Assembly: GCA_944470555.2 (NCBI GenBank)
Contig: OX104130.1
Coordinates: 68,143,160 to 68,207,159 of the forward strand
DNA length: 64,000 nt
Source: Heterobilharzia americana
Lineage: Eukaryota > Platyhelminthes > Trematoda > Strigeidida > Schistosomatidae
Direction of reading: 5' to 3'
A program made the position numbers and the translations under genes. Of the stretch, positions 29,640 through 42,333 are shown one piece after another. The notes beneath the pieces are model-generated. The model searched no databases, was not told the origin of the DNA, and was given only the letters and a program-made list of their open reading frames with translations. Position 1 is the first letter of the stretch. The number at the start of each line of letters is the position of its first letter.

Positions 29640-30530
29640 AACGTTTGTGCAGAGACATTTCAGGAAACTTGGTTGCACAACCCACATGATAACAATTTAG
29701 TTTCATTAAACGAATACAAATTGTTCTGTCAGGATCGGTGTAGTTCAACGAAAAAGTATGGTGGAGGCGCAGCTAACTTTCCCAATATCCAGAAGTGTTC
29801 GTCAGATTATATATATTTCACCAATTCTAATGACAACGTAGACTGTACCACTGTCAAGTGCCACCCAAACACTTAGACGAAGTCAAACCAATTTACATCG
29901 CCGATGTTCACATTGCTGCTGGTTCCGGATTTTCTGACAAATCATAGAATCTGCTACTCCGGCAGTCTCTTTCACTGTCCGATGGTAAGAATAATATTTG
30001 TTCCTGAATATACAGGCACGCACCATTTTTACAGGTATGAATAAGATACTGTATAAATCACACATATCTTTGTGTCAGACCATCTCGATCCTGGCCCATT
30101 CTGTCGGCAGAGGAAATAAGTGCTTCATGTTTGTATCATAAAACACCCCAGCAGAATAAGTATGCAAAAATTCGTATGCGGTGATTTTAACTTCTGACTG
30201 CAGCTTCCTGCATTCTCTTGGCCACGTTAACGTAATCAGTTTCTCAACTCGTTTTGATGCCACATTAGTCTCTGTCCTTGTTAATGGACCTGGAACGTGT
30301 GAAACTCGGAAGTATACACCGCTGCTAAGCTCAGATCGCTGTATTGTACGTGTTCTGCCAAAGTACATAGCAAGCCACAAAAGTACCTTTGAATGTCAAA
30401 ATAAGGAGGCTATACTTAGGAGATTTACACATGACAATATGCATGAGCTGAGGTGCATGCTGCGAAAAATAGGACCAGAAATATTTGAAAATAATGCTCT
30501 AGGTGATCCAAAAGTAATAACAACATAATG
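29640..30530 (+). mobile_element. LINE endonuclease fragment (CR1-like), decayed
   Basis: The plus strand reads LHNPHDNNLVSLNEYKLFCQ, DRCSSTKKYGGGAANF (about 29670-29780, APE), KFVCGDFNF (about 30165-30190) and then, one frame over, LHSLGHVNVISFSTRFDATL, LSSDRCIVRVLPKY (30210-30370) and RRFTHDNMHEL. GDFN is intact, SDH has become SDR. RT is absent. Whether this belongs to the same family as 31490-34290 was not settled. Confidence 0.65.
29995..30150 (+). repeat. Diverged direct repeat, copy 1
   Basis: Shares TTCCTGAATATA, AGGCAC, CATTTTTACAGGTATGAA and a following TATAAAT-type block with 30533-30690. Confidence 0.55.
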
Positions 30531-30532
30531 TT

Positions 30533-30690
30533 TATTCCTGAATATAAAGGCACACATCATTTTTACAGGTATGAAAAAGTTTCTATATAAATTGCGTGTG
30601 TCTTCGTGGAAGGTAGTCTCAATCCCCACCTAGCGTCAATAGGAGATATAGGTGCTGCATGTTCATATAGTGGAACATCCCAGCGAACAT
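30533..30690 (+). repeat. Diverged direct repeat, copy 2
   Basis: The second copy of the 29995-30150 unit, with similar order of blocks and an AACA(T/C)CCCAGC-like end. The two copies flank the APE SDR segment. Confidence 0.55.
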
Positions 30691-31489
30691 CTGCTGGTTG
30701 GACAAGTGGAAGTGTTGCCTTCACGTTAGGAAGAAACCAGGTTTTTACCTCGACACTAGGTGTATTGCCTGGAAAAAAATAAAGCCTGAGCTAATGTTTT
30801 CATTGTAACAGTTTGTACTTTTTGCTTGGGATAATAACGAAAAGTTTTTGAGTTAATGTACGCATGAACTGTTTACTTATTGTACTTCACTGATGATTCC
30901 AGGAGCGTATACTCCATGCATGTTGATCCTCTTCCACACCAGAGGTTTATAATCCTGATGAACATTACCACCGAGAGCCAAATATCTTCACTTTTCCGAC
31001 TCAGGCATGCAAAAGCAATAGACTTGTTTGGATACTGCAAGTGGGCCTCCAGGACATTTTGTTTGCCGCTTTTACGGGTCGTGGCAGCCTTACGGTAGGC
31101 AGGTGTTGGTCTTTCCTGGTCACTTTTATAATAAGTAAATCCTAAATTCTGATGATAATGAGGTTGTAGTCCAGTGATCATTTTCTACTTCCGCTCGTTG
31201 TAGTTAGGTATAGTGAACGCCGCGAAAGCGGTTACCTCCCATGAAGGGTAGTTTCAGCCATGGTCTGTTCCTTAAGTAAACAATTCTCGATGATGACCAA
31301 GCCAACATTTGGAACTGAATTGCTTTTACACAGCGTGAAAAAACAGACAAAGCACCGGGCAGAGGAAGAACTGAGAATTCCGACAAGGGGAGCGTTACCC
31401 ATATTCATGTTTCTCCATATCTAGCTTTCCTTGCTATGGTGTTCATTGAACAAGCTTTCTGTAATAAGTACTTAGGAACATAAATTTCA
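30691..31489. other. No gene recognised
   Basis: No domain, exon-like structure or repeat was recognised between the LINE pieces. Confidence 0.4.
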
Positions 31490-34290
31490 TGCTGTCATGT
31501 GGTGTAGAACATCTGTCTTTGATTTCTACGTCGTGTAGGGCAGAATGCGCCGTTAGTTTGAGGCCACAATTTATGGAAGTCTCCCAGACGCTTCGAAAGA
31601 AAGGTCAGTGTGGGTGTGGCAGATGTCTTATTATACGAAATGTCGTGAGGGATACTGTTAGTGTATTCGGAAAAGTTGCCAGATGATAAGAATTTAACTA
31701 GTGACCGACCAAATTCAGAGGTTAATTTGGAGGCCTTCACTGCAGCAGGAAGGCTGTTCCACAACTGCTAGAATTTGACGGCGAAGAAGTTTGCATGCAA
31801 GCAGGATTTAAACGGTTTCATTGTTCTGCTATGGGCATGCTTGTTCAGATCGTGTCAACTGCTGTGTTCTAACTGAAACTCACCACTGGCTGTAAAAGTG
31901 AATTTATGTAAGACATTAGAGGAGAGTGCCAGGCTAATTTTGGGTTGTCTCATCCAAAGTGGTTCTAGACTTAGGGCTCTGCATCTGGGGCTGCGGTTCT
32001 GTTTGCAATCGCGTCCCGGAAATGTAGCAATCTGGTAATACCTTTGGACACCCTCTATTTTATGTTTGTTTTTGTGCGGATACCACTCAGTATAAATGGA
32101 CAATATTCTAACAGTGAACTCACGCAAGTTTTATGGAGCAGCAAGTTGACTTTTTTGAGGTAGAAGTTACGAGCCATGTAACCCATTATGGTCCTAGATT
32201 TATGAGTCTGTGATGCCAACTTGCAGAAGATGTGTGACCCCTTGAATATCTCAGTCTAAAGTCACACATCTCTAAGAACAAGTAGTTTCGTAGACTGAAG
32301 ACGTAGCTGAATGTCCACTGATGGGGCACCAAAACATCCAGCCACATTTGCTCATATGGAACTGAAGTTTCCAAGAAGCAAACTTGCGGATATTATATCG
32401 GGCCCATTTCGTATTAGTGCTCAGAAGTGGAATAAATCATCACGGGTGAACGTGTATACAGCTTTTAGGCCACCGGCGAATAGGGATGGTTTACCGTGTG
32501 TGAAGCAGCTGCAGACCTCATTGACGTATAAAGTAAAGAGGTGAGGACCTAATACACCACCTTGAACCATACCAAGGGTGACCGGCCTAGGTTTTGAAGT
32601 GTGTGAATCTACCTTCACCACTTGGGCGCGATTACTGAAGGAAGACTTAATGCATCCCAACGGTGGATAGTCAATTCCCATAAACATCAACTTACCCATA
32701 ACAGCAAGTGATCAGGTGTGTCGAATGCCTTTGAGATGTCTGGGTGGAGTACAAGGATTAAGGGATGTCGACTGCACACAGTGGTTATGAAGTTAAAGAA
32801 ATTAAGATGGCAAGTTATACAGGACCTTGAGTGACTTGATGTTACGATGTTGCCACCAAGCATGAGCTGAAGAACGCTTTCCTTAATAACTTTCTCCTTA
32901 GTTCTAGAAACTACACACGCAATATTTATTGACCTGTAGTTGCTGGATGGTGTCTTTGAACCAGGTTTATACCTAGGTGGGATAGACTACATCTTCCATA
33001 CATCAGGGTGTGTAAAAGATTCCGAGGACAGAAGAAGTATTTTAAGTAATAATAATGGAATATCAGGTCCACCAAATTTTGAAAAACGTGATGATGCTCC
33101 CCCTGTCTCAGCGTCGCCAGAGTATTTTAGCTTCCTAATGGCTTGGTGAATATTGGAATATGTGAGTTCAGCTGTATCTACTGGCATCAGTGGAGAAGAA
33201 TAGCTTTTAATAGTGCAGACCGTATCAGCATCATACGAAAAACATTTCGCACATATCCACTGGATTATTATAACCTTTGGTGTCATGGATAAGAAGAGGA
33301 ATGTTATATCTTGTGCAATTCAATCGCTTCTTAAGGAGTGCTGAGGCAGAATATACTCCAGATGAGCTAGCTAGTGCACGACTCTCTTCATTCTTCAAAC
33401 GCAAATCATGGTTGTGCGAGATAGAGTTAAGAATGCCGGGAATCAGCCGAAATGCATCGACGTCATGGTGTCTGTAGTATCTTGTTGAGGCTTTGTGTAA
33501 CTTTCTACAAGCATTGAGAGGTATATATGACTTGTTATTTTGTGGTATTTTTTTGAAACCTTTCAATGGAACGATGGTATCGAGACAAGTTTTAGAGTTG
33601 TAGTACAACATATCAATGGCTAATTTGAAGTCCGTAGTGGTAAAGTACGATTCCCAGTCGACGCACGTAATCAGTGGACACATCTGCTACCAACCCGTCC
33701 TGCCGTAGTCTCTATGTACTGTTTGGTGTGGAGTGGAGGTATCAACTGAATTACTAGTTGTAGGAGGTGGTAGTGCGCATAACACCGTTTCGTGATCACT
33801 TCCTGGGAATGTGAAGCCTACGTTTGCCAAAGTGGGAACTTTGTTGTGGCGAGATATCAAGTTCCGTACATTGTCACCTCTTGTAGGAGTAACAATTTGT
33901 TTCCATCCAAAAAATGTCCAGCGTATGGGAAGAGTCGTCATACCTAACTTGACCAGCAAGCGAATCCCGCTTAATTTCAGGTAGGTTAAAGTCATCACAC
34001 ATGATCTTATGATCATTTGGGAGAGTGGATGCATGTTCCAGAGCTGTGTTCAGTGTAATCTCATGATTGTTAAGGGCACCAGGTGCTCTATAAATATATC
34101 CCACCAGTGCCGTAACATTCCTGTAGTGCACTGTGACCCATAGAGAGTTGAGTTGGTTTCCGACTCCTACCTTTATGTACTTCGGATATACTCTTGCTTT
34201 TCCTACTGTCCCACACACTTGTGATGCGCTTGCACCTGGAGATAGGGAGAACGTGGAGTTCAAGCCGGGTTGCTGTGTTGATAACAAATC
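31490..34290 (-). mobile_element. CR1/L2-like LINE, APE to C-terminus, decayed
   Basis: Minus strand, 5' to 3': LWVTVHYRNVTALVGYIYRA and CDDFNLPEI (34287-33990, APE; GDFN changed to DDFN). A long linker and RT start follow (33683-33231, with LIHDTKGYNNPVDMCEMF). Next is GVLGPHLFTLYVNEV (32600, RT block before the active site), then SLFAGGLKAVYTF, where the AD(D) active site is lost. The thumb reads EWYPHKNKHKIEGVQRYY and LWMRQPKISLAL (32070-31900). Finally LWNSLPAAVKASKL (31764-31700) is the C-terminus. It is an inactive, nearly complete LINE ORF2 with many frameshifts. Confidence 0.82.
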
Positions 34291-35032
34291 AACAAGGGAG
34301 GGAACAGGATGTCTTACTTCGGGACGACAAAAATGGCATCAGATTATAAGGTCAACGTTTAACACATCACCGAAATTAACATGAAATGTTTGCTACAGTT
34401 TCACTTTCACTTCTCTTCAACACTTTTTGGGACCGTATGAAGTTGTGGTGGAAATCGGCCTTTGGGGGAACGAATTACACTAGTTTTTACGAATTTACCA
34501 AATCATTATTCTGCCCTTTGACACTTTGCAGGACCTAAGCCTTGCAAATTCCTAGAATCCGGTCAGCTGTGTGTCGCAATATGATGAGTGGTATTACAAT
34601 GTGGCCCGGTTTTTGTATATGTGGGTAGTGTTAACGTGTCACACACTTTCAGAATCTCAGGAGGCGCAGGATCTGTTCAGGATACGACTGCAAGTTCCGT
34701 CGAGTTGCAGTCAATCGGCACTGCAGAAATGAAAGTGTCACTTTCGAAAATGAGGAGTCTGCAACTCCTTGCATCTACCAACAGATAAAGACGCTGGAGG
34801 AAGTCTGCATTGACAAAAGGATTTTACGTATTCCCAACTGAGAAATCCAGCAGACGAGTCACGAGGAAAACCAATCCAGAGTTTAAACTCTAGTACCAAC
34901 CGTTGACCAGATGGTTTTTCTGTTACTTTCAGTACCGGTTCTCTATTCGAATAGTTTCTTTGTCAGGTATTGGTGAGCACACACTTATCACTTCATCATA
35001 GTCCGCCACAGGCTGTGTTCTCATCTTGTCTG

Positions 35033-35585
35033 TTAAGAGGAATATATGAATGCAGCATCAACGTTCCCAGACGACGGCAATCGCCGGTGACTGTCAGGTT
35101 TTCGATTTTTCTGAATCACACGCCTCTTGGGAAGAATCTGTGGGATCTGCTCCTGAAGATTCCACGACACAGCTGTAATTTCAGAGATATTAGCTATCAT
35201 GACGCATTGAGTTTGAGCTTCAAAGACACGGTGAACGAGTTCCTTTGTGTCGTCCATAAGAATCGAACCTGTAGGTCCAAGCTTTGCACTTTGTGAGGTG
35301 ATTCGATTGACCAAAACTACGTCGTCAGGGAAAAAGCCAGCGAAACCGGTCGGTAGCTTTAAAAGAAGACGAAGACATCCGTATAGGATTTGTGAATCCG
35401 ACAACTAAGGAAGTCCGACTTCCACTGTCTAAAGACACTGGAGTAACTTTGCGAAACATAATCAACCGAATGAGAATAATGGTGGTGAAACAAACGGCAG
35501 TAATGTACAAAACTGGTATGCTGACCGCTATGCATTCGGCACTATGTTGCAAACATGCATATCCAAATGGTTCGTGAATAATCAA
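35033..35585 (-). pseudogene. Possible ORF1 remnant of the adjacent LINE
   Basis: Two overlapping minus-strand frames (35585-35325 and 35404-35033) contain SLVVGFTNPIRMS, FPDDVVLVNRITSQSAK, TKELVHRVFEAQT and basic KRRVIQKNRKPD. They lie upstream of the APE of the element at 31490-34290 in the same orientation, where ORF1 would be. I recognise no domain, so the call rests on position and composition. Confidence 0.35.
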
Positions 35586-35635
35586 CCAAATATAACAGCT
35601 ATGTTATCCATAGATGTAGCACGTTAAAATACTCC

Positions 35636-35649
35636 GGGGGGGGGGGGGG
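35636..35649 (+). repeat. Homopolymer G run
   Basis: Fourteen consecutive G. It could be a polypurine tract of an LTR element, but what follows (TCAAACTGC) does not look like an LTR start. Confidence 0.8.
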
Positions 35650-36290
35650 TCAAACTGCAGGTGGATCCGCCACGATGACGAACCCAGTTCCGACTCCAGT
35701 GACGTATATTTAAGCACGACTATCTTATCGCATTATTTGTCTGACAAAACGTTGTGCTCCACCAGCACCCAAAAAATGTAAATCGGTAACGTGCCCCTGA
35801 AGACTCCAGATAGCGTATTATCAAAGAAGTTCAAAAGGTGCGGCCGGAAGGTGTATCAGTAATGGACAGCTTTAAGGCCGGAGAAGCAAAAAGTTTTAAA
35901 TTACAATGTAAAAACCAGACACCACAGTTGATACTGAACACATTCTGTATATCCTGACTCAAGCCTTTATTTCGGCAGATAGGGAGACAGTTGTCCGTTA
36001 GATAGGAAAAGCTTTGGAAGATGTAAAACATCTTGACAGAACGGTCAGCTATTCGAAATTAGTTGCGCTAACGGTAACAAAGACCTACGTGGTGGAACGT
36101 TATGCTAATTTATAACACGCAACATTAAAAGGAGTGAACTTCTATCAAATAGATATGTTACCCTACACAGGTCAATATTTCTTTAAAGATACCCGTTAGC
36201 TTACTAATATGGTTCAAACACTGCTGTTTCGTAGTTGAATATGTGGTTTAAAATGCATAACACTCCATAAGAGGATGATACCGATCTTTG
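35650..36290. other. No gene recognised
   Basis: No recognisable coding or repeat motif. It could include 5' LTR or leader sequence of the gypsy remnant downstream, but no LTR match to 38958 onward was found. Confidence 0.35.
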
Positions 36291-38957
36291 TGGACGCCAA
36301 GAACCGCAAATTGTCTACCAAGCAGATCTCAGATGTGCTTGATGGCATTGCTCCAAGGCAGTTTGACCGTCTTCAACAGACCCCAATCAAACGTGTAGGT
36401 CTGACTGGCTAAAAGGTGCAGAACCGTTTTCGCTATGTTAAGGGATGCAACTGGAAGCTTACGCGAAGGCTGTGCCAGATTCCACAACTTGTTTCCGATT
36501 TCAGAGTAGACGACGTTTCTCTCAGACAACTGTGGCTCCAAAGCCTTCCACAGTCGATTCAAGGCATTCTGCACCCTTCCATCAGTCTCTTTCGGTTGAA
36601 ATAGCTGAGACTGAGGACAGAGCGACAGAAACTACTCAACAGCAACATAGACTGAGAGCAGCTATCGGTTCGGCCACTGGCTCAAGCCTTGAGTTAGAGT
36701 TATGTCCATCAGGTAGCTCTTTAAGTTTCGTCCCTATTGCTCATTTTATTAAGTGTGTGGAGGGCTCTGCAACATCCCCAGGGAGAAGAACGATTGTCAG
36801 TTGTCACGCAACAATTCTTCTCTACCACTTTCCCGATCAGGCACGAGACATAGACGCACTAGACCGCAACCAAAGAACTCTCTACCTGGGACTTGCTAGC
36901 ATCAAGAATGCTATGGTGCCAACGCGGGACAATGCGCCAAACCGTATGCTTTTGACTCCAAGAAGCTGGGAAACATGTAAGCCAGCGCCCGATGGAAACT
37001 AAATTTCCGGCGAACCCATGGCCATTCGCCTCCTCCAAGTGGCTGATAGCCATTCGAGGATACGCCTCCTGGTACACACTGAAGCGGAAATTAGCGCATT
37101 CCCGCCCACCATAGAGAAGTGACTGTGGCCAACTTTTCCAAAACTCCGTGATACTGATAGTTCCCCCATCACAACATAAGTACCAAGTCACTCATCCTAA
37201 ACCTTCGACCATGCCATACGTATCGGCGGATTTTCATCATTGCTGATGTGACCACCGGTGTGGTTGACATGGTTCTATCACACTGTTGGTTTCTGGAAGG
37301 TACAGGTAACTGCAAGTCAAGCCATTCTGCCCCAGAATGCTCTGTTTTCGGCATTGTCATCAGCTCACCCTCTGTCCGCTCGGCGTATTTTGACTCTGAT
37401 ACTCCCCTACCTCATACTTACATTGCTTAGTCATTTCCGGAAGCTTTCAAGCTCACATCTGGCGTACCCTGCATAGCACCCAACGTTTCTTGTCCCATAG
37501 TGACAACTGGTCCACCAGTTTTCGCCAAACTGCGGCGTTTACCTGAAGACTGAGTTCAAACACATGCTGGAAATGGGTATCATTAGGCTCTCTAATAGCC
37601 CATGGTCTTCTCCTTTCCACTTTTTTCAGGGGAAAAATGACATGGAACGGCGGCCTTGTGGTGACTATCGGCGGCTCAACCCTCGAACGGTCTCGCACAT
37701 ATGACTTAACTGCTACTCTACAAGATGAGACGGTCTTCAGAAAGCCTGACCTGGCAGGCGCCTACCATCAAATACCCTTACATCCAGATGACATATCAAA
37801 GACGTAAGTCATTACGCCATTCCGCCTCGATGAATTTTTCCGCATGCCTCACGGACCTTCCAGCCTTTCGTCCACGACGTCTTGTGCAACTTAGATCTTG
37901 TATATGCCTACCTCGGTGATATCCCTGTGGCGGGTAGAGACAAGGATTACCATCACAATTAGCAAGACTTGCAAGGCTTTTCAAACACTCCATTACTGTC
38001 GACCTGAAAAAGTGGCAGCTTCGTGTTCGTTCAATGACTCTCCTTGGTTACGTAGTCGGCGAGCATGGCATTCACCCACCATCTGTAAAGGTGCAGAAGG
38101 TTCAAGACTCTGTGGTAATAGCGTCATTTAAAGCATTGCATACATTCCTGGAAATGGTTAGAAGCTATCGCCATTTTATCCCTCAGTGTATACACATTTT
38201 AACCACGATAACCGACCTGTTGAAAGGTAAGTGTAAAACATCTCACAAGACTAAAAAGGCAATAGCAGGCGACACAATGTTGATTCACCAGGGTGTAGAC
38301 CTTCCTCCTAGCATTGCTGTTGATGCCTGTAACATGGCCATTAGAGCTGTTTCGCAGTAACTTTCGGAGCACACTCGGATTTCACTAGCGTTCTTCTCCT
38401 GGAAGCTATCCGCATAGGAAATGCGAGACAGCACTTTTGGTCAAGAACTGCTCACCACATACGCCTCAGGTAATCACTTTCCTCATTTCTATGGAGGGTC
38501 ATGATTTTCTCATATCTACCGACCACAAACCCTTGACTTACGGCTTGCACACTACCACACATAAATATTCGCCTCGTAAAACTGGACTGCATTTCACGAT
38601 TCAGCTCAGAATTTCGGCACACTTCTGATGTGAACAACCCCGTAGCAGATGCACTGTGTCGTGTTTGTATCACCACTTTACCTTAAAAGATTGACACACA
38701 GGGGATTGCTGCACTAAGCTATTCAGACGATGAAATGGAAAAACTTCAACACAACTCCCCTGAGGAGACAGCCTTTACTACTTCTGAACAGTGAACAGAC
38801 AATCCTATGCGACATGTCTACGGGGACACCGGAGACCTACACGCCACCTACTTTAACACCAATGTGGAAAGGTGTTGCGTTTTTGCTTCATAGTTGCCTT
38901 CTAAGGTAGAAGGTTGTCGGTTTCACAGCAATCTTCTAGTGGGGGGGGGGGATGATC
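36290..38957 (+). mobile_element. Decayed second Ty3/gypsy element (gag-pol remnant)
   Basis: Shifting plus-strand frames give a gag-like piece (36445-36600) and a protease remnant, RIRLLVHTEAEISAFPPT (about 37060-37115). RT start follows: MGIIRLSNSPWSSPFH and GDYRRLNP (37565-37690). RT end: LLGYVVGEHGIHPPSVKVQ and FLEMVRSYRHFIP (38035-38180). RNase H: IAVDACNMAIRAV (38320) and STDHKPLTY (38515). Integrase is largely absent. The D of the protease triad (DTG) has become HTE. It is the same broad group as the 16.7 kb element but much older and a different family. Confidence 0.8.
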
Positions 38958-39300
38958 TGTACTGAACATTCCTGATACCAAAATAAAACTAGGTTTAAAA
39001 TAAATAAGCAAAAGTCTAAAATGCATAAATAACAGCTAAATAATCTCTTACGACGGCGTCGAGTGACTTTGGTTCCCTAAGTTTGTTCCGGCGTATAGGT
39101 ATCCACACTCTGACATCCGGCTTATTTGTACCGGTTGGTAGCATCTAGCTCAGAGTTCGTAGCTTAGCCTTTAATCGACAGATAAGTTAACATTCCTCCC
39201 CCAATATAACCTCTTTATCTCTGACCAATAAATAAACTGTTAGTCTGAGTACTTTTTACCGTGAAATGTGTTTTCCAATTTGCCTTTTGTTATCAGTACT
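38941..39300 (+). repeat. Polypurine tract and probable 3' LTR of the second gypsy element
   Basis: Eleven G followed by ATGATC and then TGTACTGAAC at 38958. The 16.7 kb element has the same arrangement, G-run, GTGATC, TGTAGCG. So the LTR probably starts at 38958. Its end was not located; about 340 bp is assumed from the other element. Confidence 0.5.
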
Positions 39301-40150
39301 TACACGTAGTTAAGATACTGATTAGTTAGATGTTGGCGTATATTATTTTATGTAAGGCTGATCAAGTGTCGGACAATAGGGACCAAACAAGACCCACCCA
39401 TACAAGTCCACCAGTGTGTTCACAAGCATGAAACACTGGAATCCAGAGACGAAATTCTCATCGAAAAGCAAATCACTGGTGTAAATCGTATTTCATTGAG
39501 TGGTACATTTGTACAACGTTGACCTGGTAATACTTATTACTGATCACTGGTACATTTTAAAACTCATACTTTCTGTTGTTTATTTCCTGTTATATTCACA
39601 ACAGGTTGTTGTAATGTCTTCAGTTGATGCAATTCATTAGAATCCCAGTGATGTTTCACTGAACTGTCAAGTCAAGTGGATAAATTCCTTCATCCGAGAG
39701 CGTTATGTTTGGAATCTGCTTGTCTCCAATCTAAAGTATTGTGAATTTGTGCAGTTACTTAGTTGGTACAGCGAGTCCAATGCTAAAGGCTTTTATCAAA
39801 CTATACTAGGATACTGTAAGTTGTGATACTAAATGTCATTTACTGGAGTTTATTACGAAAGAATCTTGTTTTCTTTTTTTTCAGTGTGTCAAAGAAATTT
39901 AACTATTCTTCAGTAAATTCTAGAAGAAAGACGCTGTATTTTAATGTCTTTAAAGATATATGGTTTCAAGCGTGCCTTTTATGATAATGTGATAGAAAAA
40001 AGTTTATATATGCAGTATTAGTTGGTGGGAGGCAATTGACAGGGAGCCCCACTTCACATTAGTTTCATGGTTGTTGACACTCATCAGCTAAGCGTATCTT
40101 CAGCCTTTCTAGTGGCCAGTCAGTGTATGTAATCCAGTCTTAGAGAAGGT
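39301..40150. other. No gene recognised
   Basis: AT-rich sequence, possibly including the end of the LTR above. No exon or motif recognised. Confidence 0.4.
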
Positions 40151-40154
40151 CAGC

Positions 40155-40400
40155 CACGGCGCGGATAGCCCAGTGGTAACTGCAATGCTGGGTCATTAGG
40201 GTTTGAATCTCAAAGGGGATATCGGTCCCCATGCTGTTGTGGATTCACCTTGCTGACGAATGCCACCAGGAATGAATCCTAGTCCGAGCATGGCTTCCTT
40301 CCAGTTGCGTTCAACTATCTAAAACCAGCTGACATGCACCATGATGCTCTACCTCTTGGTTTGGCGACTACACTACAAAATGATCGACATTATTCAGTCA
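40155..40400 (+). mobile_element. tRNA-derived SINE
   Basis: The head has an A-box-like GATAGCCCAGTGG (about 40163-40175) and a B-box-like GGGTTTGAATCTC (40199-40211) at pol III spacing. About 190 bp of unrelated body follows. It differs from the hammerhead SINEs: no CTGATGA/GAAAC boxes are seen. Confidence 0.55.
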
Positions 40401-41000
40401 GCACTTGGGACAACATTGGAATAATCAAACAGCTATCCCATAAGTTTTATTTGACTTCTATCTTTGTCACAGTAGGAAGCCTAAGAAGTCGCTACTCTCA
40501 GAAGTGAAATTAGAAATTCTTTCCGCTAATGGTTCACTATTGGAATGGTAGATGGTTTTTTGACGAAGAAAATATTCAGGACAAACTGAAAATAGGTTTT
40601 TTTTACTTTGTAACACTCCTCAGCTCAGCATTTTTAGGGCTCTGATGATTAAGTGCTTAGGGGCTAAAAGTATTACTGTTAGACTAACGTACTTCCAACC
40701 AACTTCCCGGAAAAATAAAGTTTGCCAACAGATTAATTGTCTCATAGAAAATAATTCGTTACTATGGTCCTCAGTTGCGACTCAAGCCAAATGATTTAAC
40801 GGCTTATGCTTTAAAATATGAAATGAAAATCATCTGTGGGTGATGGGATAATTTGGAGTTCCAAAAACGTCAGTTCTACTTTCATCATCACCATGACAAT
40901 GACCTATGGAAGAAATGAAACCATAGCTTTGCTACACAGCTGTCATAAACAGTTGCATTTTCTATAGGAACTTAAATGCAACAATGTCTAGTCTACACGG

Positions 41001-41155
41001 TGGCTAGCTGTGGAATCCGGTACTCATGGTTTGTCATATTTGAGACTTATCGGCTAGATGTACCTGCATCCCAATGAGTAGTGTTGCTCCCACTGAGACT
41101 CGAACTCAGCATACATCATGGCAAACGCGATGGCGTTCTCCACCAGGCCATCAGG
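41001..41155 (-). mobile_element. Hammerhead-bearing SINE, copy 2 (degenerate)
   Basis: Minus strand: A-box-like TGGCCTGGTGGAG, B-box-like GAGTTCGAGTCTC and the AGTGGGAGCAACACTACTCA spacer. The hammerhead has CTGATGAG changed to CCGATAAG and GAAAC changed to CAAAC, so the ribozyme is inactive by sequence. Confidence 0.7.
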
Positions 41156-41410
41156 ATATGGGAGCCACCACTTGTCCAACGGGTATCAGTTGTGATTATT
41201 GATACTTGAAATTTCCTGTTGCTATATAGGGTCGAATTGCTCGACCTCCATTGGGAGATGGGCATCAATGTGGAGGCCCTGATACTGCTCGAATATTCAT
41301 CATATAATAATAAGTGAACCCTTCCAAATCCATTTCATTTATTGTAACAGAAATGTATTGCATAAAAGACTCATTCCAGTTATAAATTAATTCAACTAAT
41401 TTTTTCTGTA

Positions 41411-41416
41411 TTTATT
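41411..41416 (-). terminator. AATAAA polyadenylation signal of the FAS1 gene
   Basis: AATAAA on the minus strand, 66 bases downstream of the stop codon at 41482-41484, a normal distance for a metazoan 3' UTR. Confidence 0.55.
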
Positions 41417-41481
41417 AGAAATAGTCAAACAAAAAAGAGTTTTAAAAAGCTATTCAATTACTAGCTACTACTACGTGAATA

Positions 41482-41571
41482 TTAACATAAGCGTTCTGGA
41501 CATCTCATTGGCCAGTCGATGAACCAGACAATCCCATCTTCGCCAATTCGATTCCAATCGAGTACCATGGA
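41482..41571 (-). CDS. FAS1 gene terminal exon f
   Basis: The acceptor TTTTTTTCAG precedes a 90-bp exon encoding SMVLDWNRIGEDGIVWFIDW and PMRCPERLC before TAA (41482-41484). GEDGIVWFIDW is the last conserved FAS1 strand (NG.IH.ID). No membrane anchor or GPI-like hydrophobic tail follows, so the protein is probably secreted unless alternatively spliced. Confidence 0.8.
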   Translation of the reverse strand, partial: SMVLDWNRIGEDGIVWFIDWPMRCPERLC

Positions 41572-42333
41572 CTGAAAAAAATAAAAAAGAAGAATAGATC
41601 AAATAAATGAATGATTATTTTAAAAGACACATAAAGTTAATATTCACTTTTTCTTAACTTAAAGAATCATTAACTCGCGCAAAGTAATACAAGTGACCCC
41701 CTGAAACATGCCGTCAAGCTTGGTATTACAGTTCTAACTTTCGTTGTAATGAGTGTACACTTGGAGTTTCTACTATTTTGACAGACAGGCAAACCAACAT
41801 GTAACCCCACAGCCAAGTATATTGGACCAATTTTCCACACTTCATGGTAATATGCAAAGAACAAGCAGTTTGAAAGGCAACATTAAGGTAGACAAAGGAC
41901 GATAGCAAGAAAGATTAGAGGTATAAAATATTCTAAATTTAAAAGAAATGACAAAGAGTGTATCTGTCTGTATCCCTGTGATCGATTTTCATCAAGAGAC
42001 ACCAGTCACTAGTTTTAATCCTTTCGACGACCTCATTCAGGTATTCTACGTCCCCTCCTATACGGAACAAATAAATGGTCAAAAAGCTCGGTGACTGTCG
42101 CTACGCTTCCTTGAAATTATTCCGACCCATTCCTATTTCCGTTAAGACTACACGTGCTGGAATTAATTCTTGATTGCAGTAAAACTAGGCACTCGAAAAT
42201 GAGCGGTAATCCTTCACCAATCATCTTCAGCGGTGGCTTAAAGCAATGTGATCGGTCTGTGTCCATCGTTGCTTTGATGTTGATTGATGCCAAATGACAT
42301 TGTGTTTTTCCTTATCCTTGAAGTTAGTGCCTG

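Noticed and set aside
30181..30528. A 115-codon frame that looks like a small host gene
   Set aside because: Its sequence is the C-terminal half of a LINE endonuclease, with GDFN in an adjacent frame upstream.
35636..35649. G14 run as the polypurine tract of another LTR element
   Set aside because: The following sequence lacks a TG start and no matching LTR was found.
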